This document shows positions 1-7,907 of a stretch of 32,611 bases of DNA, piece after piece. Numbering within the stretch: position 1 is the stretch's first letter; each line of letters begins with the position of its first letter. The position numbers and the translations under genes were made by a program. This DNA is from Eubacteriales bacterium OttesenSCG-928-N13. Its GTDB lineage: Bacteria; Bacillota; Clostridia; Christensenellales; Aristaeellaceae. The DNA is taken from NCBI GenBank assembly GCA_030265545.1, contig JAJDGF010000007.1:1-32611 (forward strand). Direction: 5' to 3'. The notes under the pieces were generated by a model. The model was not told the origin of the DNA and ran no database searches. It saw nothing but the letters and a program-made list of their open reading frames with translations.

Positions 1-648
1 CTTGATGGCGGCGATGCTTTCGGCGATGTCGGTAAGCACCCAGTCCCCGGTGGCAACACCTATGAAATCCCCGTTATCGAACAGGCCAAAGCCCACCGTC
101 GTCATCAATGCATTGGTGCCCGCGTCGTCGTAGTAGGGCGCGGTCCACACTGGCGCGTCGCCCCCGGCCAAAGCGCCGGCTTTGATGGCAACATACCAGT
201 CCTGCGAGAGATAGTCGTAGGCCTCGCTCTCGAAGCTCGGATCAAACACCACCTCGCCACGCTCATCGCGGAAGGCGTAAAAGCACAGCTTTTGCCTGGC
301 GGCCTCTACGGCATGGGGCGCATAAAAGATGCCACCCCCTGCGGCTACCGCCGCTTCGGGGAAGCTCTGCGTCACCGCCTGCTGCCCCAGCGCGTCCAGC
401 TCTCCGTTTGATTCGACCAAAAGCTGCCCGATGACGGCCAGCTTGCGCACGTTGTTCTCCATCACGGCGATACTCTCGTTCACCTTGTGGCTTTCCGCAT
501 CCACCATGCTTTGACACTGGGCGGTTTGCAGGGCCTTGTAGCGTTCGATGACGCCCACGTTCACCACCAAAAGCAAAACGGCCAGCGCCGCCATGACAAA
601 CAGCACCACGGCGGCAATTTTTGTTTTGACTGACTTAAATATGCGCAT
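1..648 (-). CDS. Membrane dCACHE-type sensor protein, C-terminus outside the window
   Basis: The reading frame is open from the ATG at 648 to the window edge (216 codons), so only the N-terminal part is visible. Residues about 8-28 form one hydrophobic membrane segment. An extracytoplasmic region follows with helical character (about 30-90) and then a block containing DWYVAIKAG, VWTAPYYDD and LMTTVGFGL, the pattern seen in double-CACHE ligand-binding domains. Such domains bind small metabolites outside the cell and pass the signal to a cytoplasmic output module. The gene follows a STAS anti-sigma antagonist by 135 bp on the same strand, so a PP2C/SpoIIE-type phosphatase output is a reasonable guess, but a kinase, cyclase or chemoreceptor is equally possible because the output lies outside. 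An AAAGGAGA ribosome binding site precedes the start. Confidence 0.72.
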   Translation of the reverse strand, partial: MRIFKSVKTKIAAVVLFVMAALAVLLLVVNVGVIERYKALQTAQCQSMVDAESHKVNESIAVMENNVRKLAVIGQLLVESNGELDALGQQAVTQSFPEAAVAAGGGIFYAPHAVEAARQKLCFYAFRDERGEVVFDPSFESEAYDYLSQDWYVAIKAGALAGGDAPVWTAPYYDDAGTNALMTTVGFGLFDNGDFIGVATGDWVLTDIAESIAAIK

Positions 649-783
649 GCTCTGTGCTCTCCTTTGTGGCGAGATGCCGACAAAGCGGGTCGTTTCCACA
701 TATGGCGTGACAGCCACCTCTCCGCCTTCACGTGGGAAGAGTCGACCCTCAGCCATTCCGCGCAGAACCGGCGTTGTCAGATT

Positions 784-1080
784 TTATCCAAAGCTCAAAA
801 CACCATCAAAGCCGGTCAGCTCAAACACTTCCTGCACCTCATCGGCAACATGCACCAGTGTTTGACTACCGCCCGCCGCCTTGGCCGTTTTGGCCCCCAG
901 CAGCAGCACGCGCAGCCCCGCCGAGGAAACATACTCGATGCCTTCAAAATCCAGCACCACGTTTTTGTTTTCCTCAAAGGCGGGCAGCAAGGCCTCTTGT
1001 AACAGCGGCGCCGTGGTGGTGTCCAGCCGTCCCGATAGCGCCAGTGTCAGCGCATCGCCGTTCGTTTTTTCAATGTTCAT
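784..1080 (-). CDS. STAS-domain anti-sigma factor antagonist
   Basis: A 98-residue protein that is a single STAS domain. It has the typical start (ALTLALSGRLDTTTAP), a central VVLDFEGIEYVSSAGLRVLL block, and a C-terminal helix region ending in LTGFDGVLSFG. The Ser-Ser pair in YVSSAGL is where SpoIIAA/RsbV-type proteins are phosphorylated by their anti-sigma kinase. In this family the unphosphorylated protein binds the anti-sigma factor and releases a sigma factor, and a PP2C phosphatase reverses the phosphorylation. Its ATG overlaps the stop codon of the upstream permease gene (ATGA, 1077-1080), so the two are translationally coupled. The downstream dCACHE sensor could be the phosphatase of the same switch. 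No anti-sigma kinase is visible here. Role as partner-switch component: family knowledge; link to the transporter: inference. Confidence 0.88.
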   Translation of the reverse strand: MNIEKTNGDALTLALSGRLDTTTAPLLQEALLPAFEENKNVVLDFEGIEYVSSAGLRVLLLGAKTAKAAGGSQTLVHVADEVQEVFELTGFDGVLSFG

Positions 1081-1742
1081 GTTTCTTCCCTCCGCTTGGC
1101 ATAAATATTTGAAAGCTTAAACAGCCCATCGATGATGACCCCGAGCAAAAGATACAGTCCGATGCCCGTCGCCAGCGCCACAAAGGGCTGGCCGGTGCGC
1201 GAACCCATGTTGTTCACCACGCGGGTCAAGTCTGCAATCGAGACATAGCCCACCACGCTGGTCCACTGTAGCAGGTTTACCACGGCGTTTTGGTACACGG
1301 GTTTTGCGATGCGGGCGGCCTGTGGCAATTGGACAAGAAAGAAGGTGGCCGTTTTTGTAAAACCCAAGGATCGCGCCGCTTCAACCTCTACGATGTCTAC
1401 CCCCGCAAGCCCCGCGCGCATGATTTCTCCGATGTGCGCCGCGCAGTTCAGCCCAAAGGCGATGAAGGCCGTGACCAGTGCGCTGGTTTTGAGAGGGGCG
1501 AGGATGACATAGTAAAACAGCATCAACAGCAGCAACACCGGGGTGCCCCGCACAAACAGGGTGTACCCGCGTGAGGCTCCGCGCAGCACCGCAAACCGCG
1601 AGCGGGCCATGGCGCACAGCACCGCGCCCAGCGCCGTGCCCAGAAATAGCGCGGCTGCCGTGATGAGCAGTGTAACCCCAAGGCCGTTGGCATAGGCGCG
1701 CCACGCGCCGTTCGCCATAAAGTTTTGATAGATGAAATCCAT
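1077..1742 (-). CDS. Amino-acid-type ABC transporter permease
   Basis: A 221-residue integral membrane protein of the HisM/GlnP polar amino acid permease family, with about five hydrophobic segments. The cytoplasmic coupling loop (EAA motif) is visible around residues 118-140: IVEVEAARSLGFTKTATFFL. The region VRGTPVLLLLMLFYY is also characteristic of this family. The gene lies 4 bp after the stop of the solute-binding protein gene and overlaps the STAS gene by 4 bp. The best candidate ribosome binding site (AGGAG) is unusually close to the ATG, so translation probably depends on coupling to the upstream gene. No ATP-binding subunit is found in the visible part of the operon; it may lie beyond the window start or be shared with another transporter. 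Confidence 0.9.
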   Translation of the reverse strand: MDFIYQNFMANGAWRAYANGLGVTLLITAAALFLGTALGAVLCAMARSRFAVLRGASRGYTLFVRGTPVLLLLMLFYYVILAPLKTSALVTAFIAFGLNCAAHIGEIMRAGLAGVDIVEVEAARSLGFTKTATFFLVQLPQAARIAKPVYQNAVVNLLQWTSVVGYVSIADLTRVVNNMGSRTGQPFVALATGIGLYLLLGVIIDGLFKLSNIYAKRREET

Positions 1743-1746
1743 GCTC

Positions 1747-2529
1747 CTATTTCAGCGTCAGCCGCCCCAGATAGACCTCCTCGTCGTAGGCGGCCGTCTG
1801 GATGATGCCCTCAAACGCCGTGTGCCCTGCATGCAGGAAAAACAAATCGATGCGCTGTGATACCAGCCCCGAAAATTTGGTGTTGAAGCCCGCGGTTTCA
1901 AATGCCACATTGAAGCCCGCCAGCTGGGCAATCTCGCCCATCAGCGCCACGTTGTAGCCCGCTGGCCTGCCGTCGACCGAGACATAGTCGTGCGGGGGGA
2001 AGTCCCCGCTGACACCCACCGTGATGGTCTTGGCTCCGTCGATGGTCGCAATTTCGGGCGCTTCGGGAACATCATCGGGAGAGGCATTCGCAACATATTG
2101 CTCATACAACTCGTCCAATTTACCATTCTCTTTCAACGTTTCAATGGCGCTGTTCAGTGCGGTGGTCAACTCGACGTCGGCTTCGCGCGTCAGCATCGAC
2201 AGGGAGGCCGGTGGGGCATCCCCTCGGGTGAACGTAAGCCCATCGTCACTTTTCATGATGAAATTCGCGTAGTCCTCATACGTCTGTGCAGCGTCGATGC
2301 GCCCGGAGCGCAGCGCGGCCATCACCTCGTTCATGGTGGGGAAGGTGAGCACCTCGTATTTGCCGGGGGCGACCTTTTCCACGGCTTCGGCTGCCCCGGG
2401 GACGTCTATCATGCCATAAACAAGTCTATCCGCCTGTCTGGTTTCCTCTCCCTGCGCCCCGCAAGTCGAAAATACGGCGAGGGTCAGTGCGAAAGCAAGA
2501 AGAAAAGCTGTCATTCTCTTGTGTTTCAT
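1747..2529 (-). CDS. Amino-acid-type solute-binding protein with circularly permuted lobes
   Basis: 260 residues from the ATG at 2529, chosen because a GAAAGGAAA ribosome binding site precedes it and a signal peptide follows (MKHKRMTAFLLAFALTLAVF); STCGAQ may be an imperfect lipobox. The mature part has the sequence features of a family-3 binding protein in swapped order. First comes what is normally lobe 2 (VYGMIDVPGAAEAVEK, MAALRSGRIDAAQT) with the usual C-terminal helix (LKENGKLDELYEQYV). After a linker rich in Pro/Asp/Ala comes what is normally the N-terminal lobe (TITVGVSGDFPPHDY, GYNVALMGEIAQLAGF, LVSQRIDLFF). Total length fits one domain. The usual ligand arginine in the TPER motif is not visible (HTAFEG stands there), so the ligand may not be a standard amino acid. 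First gene of the permease-STAS-dCACHE operon. Confidence 0.85.
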   Translation of the reverse strand: MKHKRMTAFLLAFALTLAVFSTCGAQGEETRQADRLVYGMIDVPGAAEAVEKVAPGKYEVLTFPTMNEVMAALRSGRIDAAQTYEDYANFIMKSDDGLTFTRGDAPPASLSMLTREADVELTTALNSAIETLKENGKLDELYEQYVANASPDDVPEAPEIATIDGAKTITVGVSGDFPPHDYVSVDGRPAGYNVALMGEIAQLAGFNVAFETAGFNTKFSGLVSQRIDLFFLHAGHTAFEGIIQTAAYDEEVYLGRLTLK

Positions 2530-2842
2530 TCTCTCGTTTCCTTTCTTGGGTCGCTTTGGCGCATTTGCTCTTTCCCGGCACACTACGATTTCGCTTTCTG
2601 AACGCAGGCATTGCCGTTTTCCAACGCGGGCGCACGCACATTATTGGGACATTCGGAACACCCGCATGGATATCCGGCGGGCAGCCTCGGGTTGTGTGTT
2701 CGCTTCTTCCTGGCAAAAAGTTCCAAGGCGAAAGAACACCCCTTTCCTGCACGCTCGTGACTGCTACTTATGACAAAATAGTATATCACGGACAGCGCCT
2801 CAAAGGGGCGAATGTATAGAAAACGAAACATTGTTGTGTCAA
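2530..2842 (-). promoter_or_regulatory. Promoter and long leader of the binding-protein operon
   Basis: On the minus strand TTGACA (2837-2842) and TATACA (2813-2818) are separated by 18 bp, a good vegetative promoter. Transcription would begin near 2806 and leave an untranslated leader of about 275 nt before the ATG at 2529. Small open frames in the leader lack good ribosome binding sites. I recognise no riboswitch class and see no clear terminator in it. Confidence 0.6.
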
Positions 2843-2884
2843 TAAACGCAGACTTCTGTCCAACTTTGTTCTGCCAGTGCGCCG

Positions 2885-3568
2885 TTACATCACGGTCAGG
2901 CAGTATCCCTCCCCGCGCGAGGACTCGATGATGACCTCTTCGGTGACGGCGGCCAGCTTCTTTTTCAAATTGGACATCTGGATACGCAACGCTGAAGTGT
3001 TGTCATACAGAAGCGCCTTGCCCCACACCTTTTCATATAAAACCCCGGCGGCCATCGGATGCTGAAGATTTTGTGCCAGCAAAAGCAGCAGGGAGAATTC
3101 CTTCTGTGTCAGGTGCAGATTCTCTGCATTGTAATGAGCCGTGTTGGAGGCGATATCTAAACACAGCCCACCACACCGCAGTGTGCTGGGCAACCGGGAC
3201 GAGCGGCGCAGCAATGCGACGATGCGCGCCTCAAACACGTTCAGGTCATAAGGTTTGGGCAGATAATCGTCTGCGCCCATCTCAAGCCCGGATATGATAT
3301 CTTCCGGATCGCCCTTGGCAGTAAGCAGCAGCACCGGCACATCGCGCCATGCACCCGCGCGCATGGTGCGCAGCAAATCAATCCCGCTGCCGTCTGGCAA
3401 CATGATATCGATGACCGCCGCGTCGGGTGCGGTCCCGTCCATCAGCGCCCGCGCCTGGGAAAGGCTTGTCGCCTGCAGGACAACCGCCCCATTCATTTCA
3501 AGCGCCGTGGTGTTGTTTTTCATCACCTGGATATTGTCCTCCACCAGCAAAACCATCTTTCTTTTCAT
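2885..3568 (-). CDS. OmpR/PhoB-family response regulator
   Basis: 227 residues from the ATG at 3568. That ATG overlaps the stop of the histidine kinase gene as ATGA, which favours it over upstream in-frame starts. The receiver domain (about 1-118) has the acidic pair in LLVEDN, the phospho-acceptor Asp54 in AAVIDIMLPDGSG, the conserved Thr in VLLLTAKG and Lys in YLPKPYD. A winged-helix DNA-binding domain occupies about 128-225, with LTQKEFSLLLLLAQN, a recognition-helix region NTSALRIQMSNLKKKL and the wing ESSRGEGYCL. It should be phosphorylated by the kinase encoded just upstream and regulate transcription. Targets are not evident; the divergent hybrid kinase gene and the adjacent binding-protein operon are nearby candidates only by position. 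Confidence 0.93.
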   Translation of the reverse strand: MKRKMVLLVEDNIQVMKNNTTALEMNGAVVLQATSLSQARALMDGTAPDAAVIDIMLPDGSGIDLLRTMRAGAWRDVPVLLLTAKGDPEDIISGLEMGADDYLPKPYDLNVFEARIVALLRRSSRLPSTLRCGGLCLDIASNTAHYNAENLHLTQKEFSLLLLLAQNLQHPMAAGVLYEKVWGKALLYDNTSALRIQMSNLKKKLAAVTEEVIIESSRGEGYCLTVM

Positions 3569-4995
3569 GGCCGCACCTCTTTCACTGCGGGCAGGGTAAA
3601 GCGCACCGCGGTGCCCTTGCCCCACTCGCTTTCGATATGGATTTCACCCCCGTGATGCTCAATGATGGCCTTTGCAATGGCAAGCCCCAGGCCCGTTCCC
3701 TGTCCGTCCGTCACACCGCGCTCGAACACATGGGGCAACATCTCGGCAGAGATACCCGATCCGTTGTCCCGCACCACAATGTGTATCCATGCACCTGTCA
3801 CCGACATCAAAATTTGAATTTTTCCATCTTCTGTGTGGTTATTGGCATTGGTGAGCAGGTTTACCATGGCAGTGCCCAGGGTATCCGCCGTGCCCCACAC
3901 CGGCAGCAGGGCATCCTGTGGCCCGGATGGCACATCGGCCAGTATTTCAATGACATTGCCGCGCATTTTCGCAAACGGTTCAAAAACCGCCGCCGTGGTC
4001 CGTATGACCGCATCAAAGTCGAAGTTCTTCATCTTTCTGACGGATTCCTGGTTGCGGGCAAAATGAAGCGCATCGCCAACAAAATCTGCCGTGTGCATCA
4101 CTTCAGCGTGGGCGTTGTCCAAAAGCTGCATCGCCTCGTCATATTCGCCGCGCTGTATGTGTCTTTCTGACAACGAAATATCCGTGGCGATCACCGTCAG
4201 GGGCGTTTTGATCTCGTGGCTGATGTTGCTGAATAATTCGGATTTGACACGATTCAAATTTTCGAGCAAGACGTTGGAATCGGCCATTTCTCGCCCATGC
4301 TTTCTTGTTTCGGAAAACTCGACAGTGAGCAATACCATCTGCGTGAAAAAGAAGAACAGCCAGGGGAAAAGTCCGGGCATAAACAGTGTGCTGGTAACCT
4401 CCACCACCCCAAAGACCGTCCACACAAGAAACAGTGCAATGCCAGCCACAAGCGTCATTTTGTAAGGGTTTTTCCGTACGTCGGGCGCGCGAAGGGCTTG
4501 TGTGATGACGACTACGTGGGGGATTAGGCCAATGAACAGATAATGGGCCCTGTCAAAAACAAAAGGCCCCAAAAAGGATATGCCGTAGCATACAACAAAC
4601 GAAAATAGCACGGCCTTGCCCATGGAGAGCCGCAGTGCCTCATACATGAACCAGATCCCGAAGATGCCGTGCGCGGCCAGAAGAGATAGGCTGATGCGCC
4701 CCAGTTGCCAGGGGTAGCTTGTCATCAGCAGCGAGGCGATGCCGTTTTCAATTGTGACAAAACGGGTCAACATGATTAAACAGGTGGCCGCGAACAGCAG
4801 ATAAGCACGCTCCCTTTCGGCAAAGACATATAAAAACACATGATATAGTGACATTATAAAGGCGACGCCAAGAAACACACCGAACAGTGTATATCGAAAC
4901 AGTTCGGTTTGCCACGAGTGCGGAACAGAGATGAACCAAAATGCCCCAAAGCTGATGAGCAGTATGCTTGCCAGTGTGATGGTGAAGCGCTTCAT
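3565..4995 (-). CDS. Sensor histidine kinase with seven-transmembrane-type input
   Basis: 476 residues from the ATG at 4995, preceded by a G-rich ribosome binding site. A first membrane segment (about 5-22) is followed by seven more hydrophobic segments up to about residue 235, arranged like 7TMR-DISM receptors but with only a short extracytoplasmic stretch between the first two. The HisKA helix carries the phosphorylated His260 in SNISHEIKTPLTVI. The HATPase domain shows the N box (NLLTNANNH), G1 (DNGSGIS) and G2 (GTGLGLAIAK). It is translationally coupled to the response regulator gene, with which it should form a two-component pair. The signal is unknown; the input suggests a membrane-embedded or membrane-proximal ligand. 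Confidence 0.92.
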   Translation of the reverse strand: MKRFTITLASILLISFGAFWFISVPHSWQTELFRYTLFGVFLGVAFIMSLYHVFLYVFAERERAYLLFAATCLIMLTRFVTIENGIASLLMTSYPWQLGRISLSLLAAHGIFGIWFMYEALRLSMGKAVLFSFVVCYGISFLGPFVFDRAHYLFIGLIPHVVVITQALRAPDVRKNPYKMTLVAGIALFLVWTVFGVVEVTSTLFMPGLFPWLFFFFTQMVLLTVEFSETRKHGREMADSNVLLENLNRVKSELFSNISHEIKTPLTVIATDISLSERHIQRGEYDEAMQLLDNAHAEVMHTADFVGDALHFARNQESVRKMKNFDFDAVIRTTAAVFEPFAKMRGNVIEILADVPSGPQDALLPVWGTADTLGTAMVNLLTNANNHTEDGKIQILMSVTGAWIHIVVRDNGSGISAEMLPHVFERGVTDGQGTGLGLAIAKAIIEHHGGEIHIESEWGKGTAVRFTLPAVKEVRP

Positions 4996-5060
4996 TGTCG
5001 TCCCCCCGTAGCATTTGTGTTGGCAACCCCAGATTGATTGCATCTGCGACAGATAGAACT

Positions 5061-5089
5061 AGTATATAGGAAATCTTATATTGAAGCAA
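5061..5089 (-). promoter_or_regulatory. Promoter of the kinase/regulator operon
   Basis: Minus-strand TTGCTT (5084-5089) and TATACT (5061-5066) with a 17-bp spacer, about 60 bp upstream of the kinase ATG. This is the best vegetative-type match in the 460-bp gap 4996-5455 on this strand. Confidence 0.5.
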
Positions 5090-5151
5090 CATATGCAAAG
5101 ATTTTGACGCGGGAGCTGACGCATATGCCGGATGAGAAAATCCCCATCCAT

Positions 5152-5193
5152 CTGAACTGCCCCCCTTTTTTTAGACAGTATAGTATACTGAAA
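5152..5193 (+). mobile_element. Solitary left end of an IS3/IS150-type element
   Basis: These 42 bp match the left end of the decayed IS element at 28049-28090 at 38 of 42 positions in the same orientation, starting exactly at CTGAACTGC. Both contain the perfect inverted repeat CAGTATA-G-TATACTG. IS150-group ends commonly begin TGTACTGCACCCC or close variants. After 5193 the two diverge. A frame at 5207 onward reads PKLDRKKSVK, which might be the remnant of a transposase start, but it has no ATG and soon stops. I see no right end, so this is a solo end or deletion remnant. The rest of the 4996-5455 gap holds only the two divergent promoters. Confidence 0.65.
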
Positions 5194-5369
5194 TCTGGAG
5201 GGTGTATCCTAAACTGGATAGAAAGAAAAGCGTGAAAGGTGGGAGGTGTCTGTTCCGCACATCAATATAACATTTTGGAGTTATCCCTGTTGGCAACCGA
5301 ACAGTCCGTGGAAATGTACTGCCTTTGTCAAAGAAAGCCCATTGAGCGACCAATTCGCTGTATCGTCGG

Positions 5370-5399
5370 TTGTTTTCCATGCATGCTTTGTGGTAAAAT
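5370..5399 (+). promoter_or_regulatory. Promoter of the hybrid kinase gene 5456
   Basis: TTGTTT (5370-5375), an 18-bp spacer and TAAAAT (5394-5399), with TGG directly before the -10 hexamer giving an extended -10. It lies about 55 bp before the start codon at 5456. Confidence 0.5.
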
Positions 5400-5455
5400 A
5401 AGGAGTAAACTCGATAAATTGCACCGCATGCGGGAGAGTAGGGGGAACGACGCGT

Positions 5456-7690
5456 ATGAACAACGGCCAGAAAATGGGCGCCCTAGGCAGGCTTTGGGCG
5501 CGCTATTTTGATGAGGGCAACCCACTGGAGTATCGCATATCGATCATTTTTTTCATTGTGTCGCTCTTTGCCTCCATCCTTTCGGCCACCACCAACACGC
5601 TGCTGGGCAAGGGCATCTTCGGCATCGTGTTTCAGTGGAGCTTCATCGCGCTCATGGTGGCCTTCATGTTTGCGCCGCGCCGCATGCAGCTGCGCGTTCT
5701 CAGGCCGCTGGTTGTTCTGGTCAGCTTCATCTACATCCCATTTCTCTTCACCCAAACCGCCGGCTATGATGGCACAGCGCTCATGTTTACGCTGCTGTGT
5801 ATCTTCATCATCTCGGTGACATTTGAAAATCGGGCTCGGGTGCTGCTCATCGCGCTGAACGTGATTGTGATGCTTGTTTTTTGCGTTTTGGAGTATTTCG
5901 TGCCGCATCTCATTGTGCCGCATGAGGGCGCGCAGGCCAAGCTGATTGATCAACTGGTGGCGCTGGTGGTTACCGGCTTTGCGATGGCCATCCTGTCCAT
6001 CTATATCATCGATGCACTGAAACAGGGCTTGCAGCACAATCGGCGGCTGTTGAACGAGCTGGAGCAGAAGAACAAAAATCTGGCCGAAATCTCCTACATC
6101 TTCATCAACTTGCGGCACGACGATGCCTCGTTGGAAAAATCGATGGACTTGGCCGGCAACTTCCTGAATTGCGATGCCATGGCCTTCTTGGCAAGAAATC
6201 CACAGGTTGATGGCCTCACCCTTCGGTATGCATGGCGGCGGGACAAGACCGCTCCATCCGAGAGCGAGCACCGAGATTTCTCTGAAGGAACGCCGTTGCG
6301 CGATGCATTTCTTGCCAACAAGGGGCGATTCTTCGCCTATGAAAACACGCAGGGTGCCCAGATTGCGGTGCCGATCATTATCGATGGCAAACTGTGGGGC
6401 GTCGTCGAATTTACCCGCCATGGAACGGCTCGCTGGGATGATACCGACATCCAGCTGGCCATTTTGCTCACGAGTGTGTTTGCCGCCTATTTCGATCGGC
6501 GCGAGTATGAGGCCTCATTGGTAGAGGCGAAGACGCAGGCCGAGGCGGCCAGCCGAGCCAAGAGTGAGTTTTTGTCCAACATGAGCCACGAGATACGCAC
6601 CCCGATGAATGCCATCATCGGCATGACCAAGATCGGCCTTTCGGCCTCGGACACAGACAAGCCGCAGGAATGCCTGCGTGGCATCAGCACGGCCTCGGGT
6701 CAGCTGCTCGCCATCATCAATGACATCCTCGATATCTCCAAAATAGAGTCCGGCAAGATCGAGCTGGAGCAGGCCCCGTTCGATTTTGATGAAATGCTTC
6801 ATAGCGTGGAATATATGGTGCGCGAGCAGGCGAAGAAGAAGGATCAGCAGTTCACCATTGCCCTGGACCCGCAGCTGCATAGCCACTATATCGGTGACAG
6901 GGTGCGCATCGCCCAAATCATCACCAACCTGCTTTCCAACGCGGTGAAGTTCACCCCCGAGGGCGGGCGCGTACACATGGAGGTAAACCAGCTCATTCAG
7001 CAGCAAGACCCGCCGCTGCTGAATGTCACCGTCACAGACAACGGCATCGGCATCAAGCCAGAGCAGCTTGGCCATATCTTCAATGCCTTCGAGCAGGCCG
7101 ACAACAGCATCACCCGCCGCTATGGCGGCACGGGGCTGGGGCTGTCCATCGCCAAGAACCTGGCCGAGAGCATGGGGGGCGACATCCTGGTCTCCTCCAC
7201 CCCCGGCGAGGGCGCAACCTTCACCCTTCAAATCCCGCTGATGCCCACCACCCAGGCCTCGGCCGGCAGCGCCGCACCGACGCTCCACCCCGGCCAGTTC
7301 TCTGGGCTGCGGCTTCTGCTGGTCGAGGACATCGAGATCAACAGGCTTATCTTCGAGGAGCTGCTGAGTAGCAGCGGTGTGCAGATAGACAGCGTGACCA
7401 ATGGCAGTGAGGCGCTGCAAGCCTTTTCGGCTGCGCCCGATCGGTACGACATCATTTTTATGGATATCCAGATGCCGGTGATGGACGGCCTGGAGGCCAC
7501 CCGTGCGATCCGTGCGCTGGATGCACCGAGCGCCCAAACCGTACCCATCGTGGCCATGACGGCCAATGTATTCCAAGAGGACATCCAACGCAGCTTGGAT
7601 GCCGGTATGAACGATCACCTGGGTAAGCCCATCGACATTGAACGGGTGTATGCGGTGATCGAACGGTACTGTGGCGCTGGGCGGGCATAG
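5456..7690 (+). CDS. Membrane hybrid histidine kinase (6TM-GAF-HisKA-HATPase-REC)
   Basis: 744 residues. Six hydrophobic segments occupy about 27-195 (for example [17 protein letters not shown] and [19 protein letters not shown]), followed by a short coiled coil ([16 protein letters not shown]) and a GAF-like domain at about 215-345 ([18 protein letters not shown]). HisKA carries His378 in [18 protein letters not shown]. HATPase shows [23 protein letters not shown] and [13 protein letters not shown]-terminal receiver domain (about 620-740) has the acidic pair VED, phospho-acceptor Asp670 in [13 protein letters not shown], and a conserved Lys in HLGKPID. No Hpt domain or output domain is present, so phosphate would have to pass to a separate Hpt protein or act internally. 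AGGGGG lies ten bases before the ATG. Confidence 0.93.
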   Translation: MNNGQKMGALGRLWARYFDEGNPLEYRISIIFFIVSLFASILSATTNTLLGKGIFGIVFQWSFIALMVAFMFAPRRMQLRVLRPLVVLVSFIYIPFLFTQTAGYDGTALMFTLLCIFIISVTFENRARVLLIALNVIVMLVFCVLEYFVPHLIVPHEGAQAKLIDQLVALVVTGFAMAILSIYIIDALKQGLQHNRRLLNELEQKNKNLAEISYIFINLRHDDASLEKSMDLAGNFLNCDAMAFLARNPQVDGLTLRYAWRRDKTAPSESEHRDFSEGTPLRDAFLANKGRFFAYENTQGAQIAVPIIIDGKLWGVVEFTRHGTARWDDTDIQLAILLTSVFAAYFDRREYEASLVEAKTQAEAASRAKSEFLSNMSHEIRTPMNAIIGMTKIGLSASDTDKPQECLRGISTASGQLLAIINDILDISKIESGKIELEQAPFDFDEMLHSVEYMVREQAKKKDQQFTIALDPQLHSHYIGDRVRIAQIITNLLSNAVKFTPEGGRVHMEVNQLIQQQDPPLLNVTVTDNGIGIKPEQLGHIFNAFEQADNSITRRYGGTGLGLSIAKNLAESMGGDILVSSTPGEGATFTLQIPLMPTTQASAGSAAPTLHPGQFSGLRLLLVEDIEINRLIFEELLSSSGVQIDSVTNGSEALQAFSAAPDRYDIIFMDIQMPVMDGLEATRAIRALDAPSAQTVPIVAMTANVFQEDIQRSLDAGMNDHLGKPIDIERVYAVIERYCGAGRA

Positions 7691-7907
7691 GCCACATATT
7701 GTCCAGAAACCGCGTGCCCATTCATATGTGACTGCACCGCTTTCGTTGGTTATGGTATACCGTGCTGAAGAACGTCGTAGGTGCCGTTCAATTTGCGCAT
7801 ATCCTAGGCATTTTCGTTTATACACAACAAGATGGAACGATCCCGCGCTGCACGCTACGTCCGACCGACAACCCCACACGCAATCACAAAGAAAAGGAGA
7901 TTTTGCT

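Noticed and set aside
2583..2831. 82-codon minus-strand frame in the leader of the binding-protein operon
   Set aside because: Its start overlaps the promoter spacer, and no ribosome binding site or family was seen.
6515..7879. 454-codon open frame on the minus strand opposite the hybrid kinase
   Set aside because: It is antisense to a clear HisKA-HATPase-REC coding region, and its translation is His/Arg/Gly-rich with no recognisable domain, as expected from GC-rich shadow frames.
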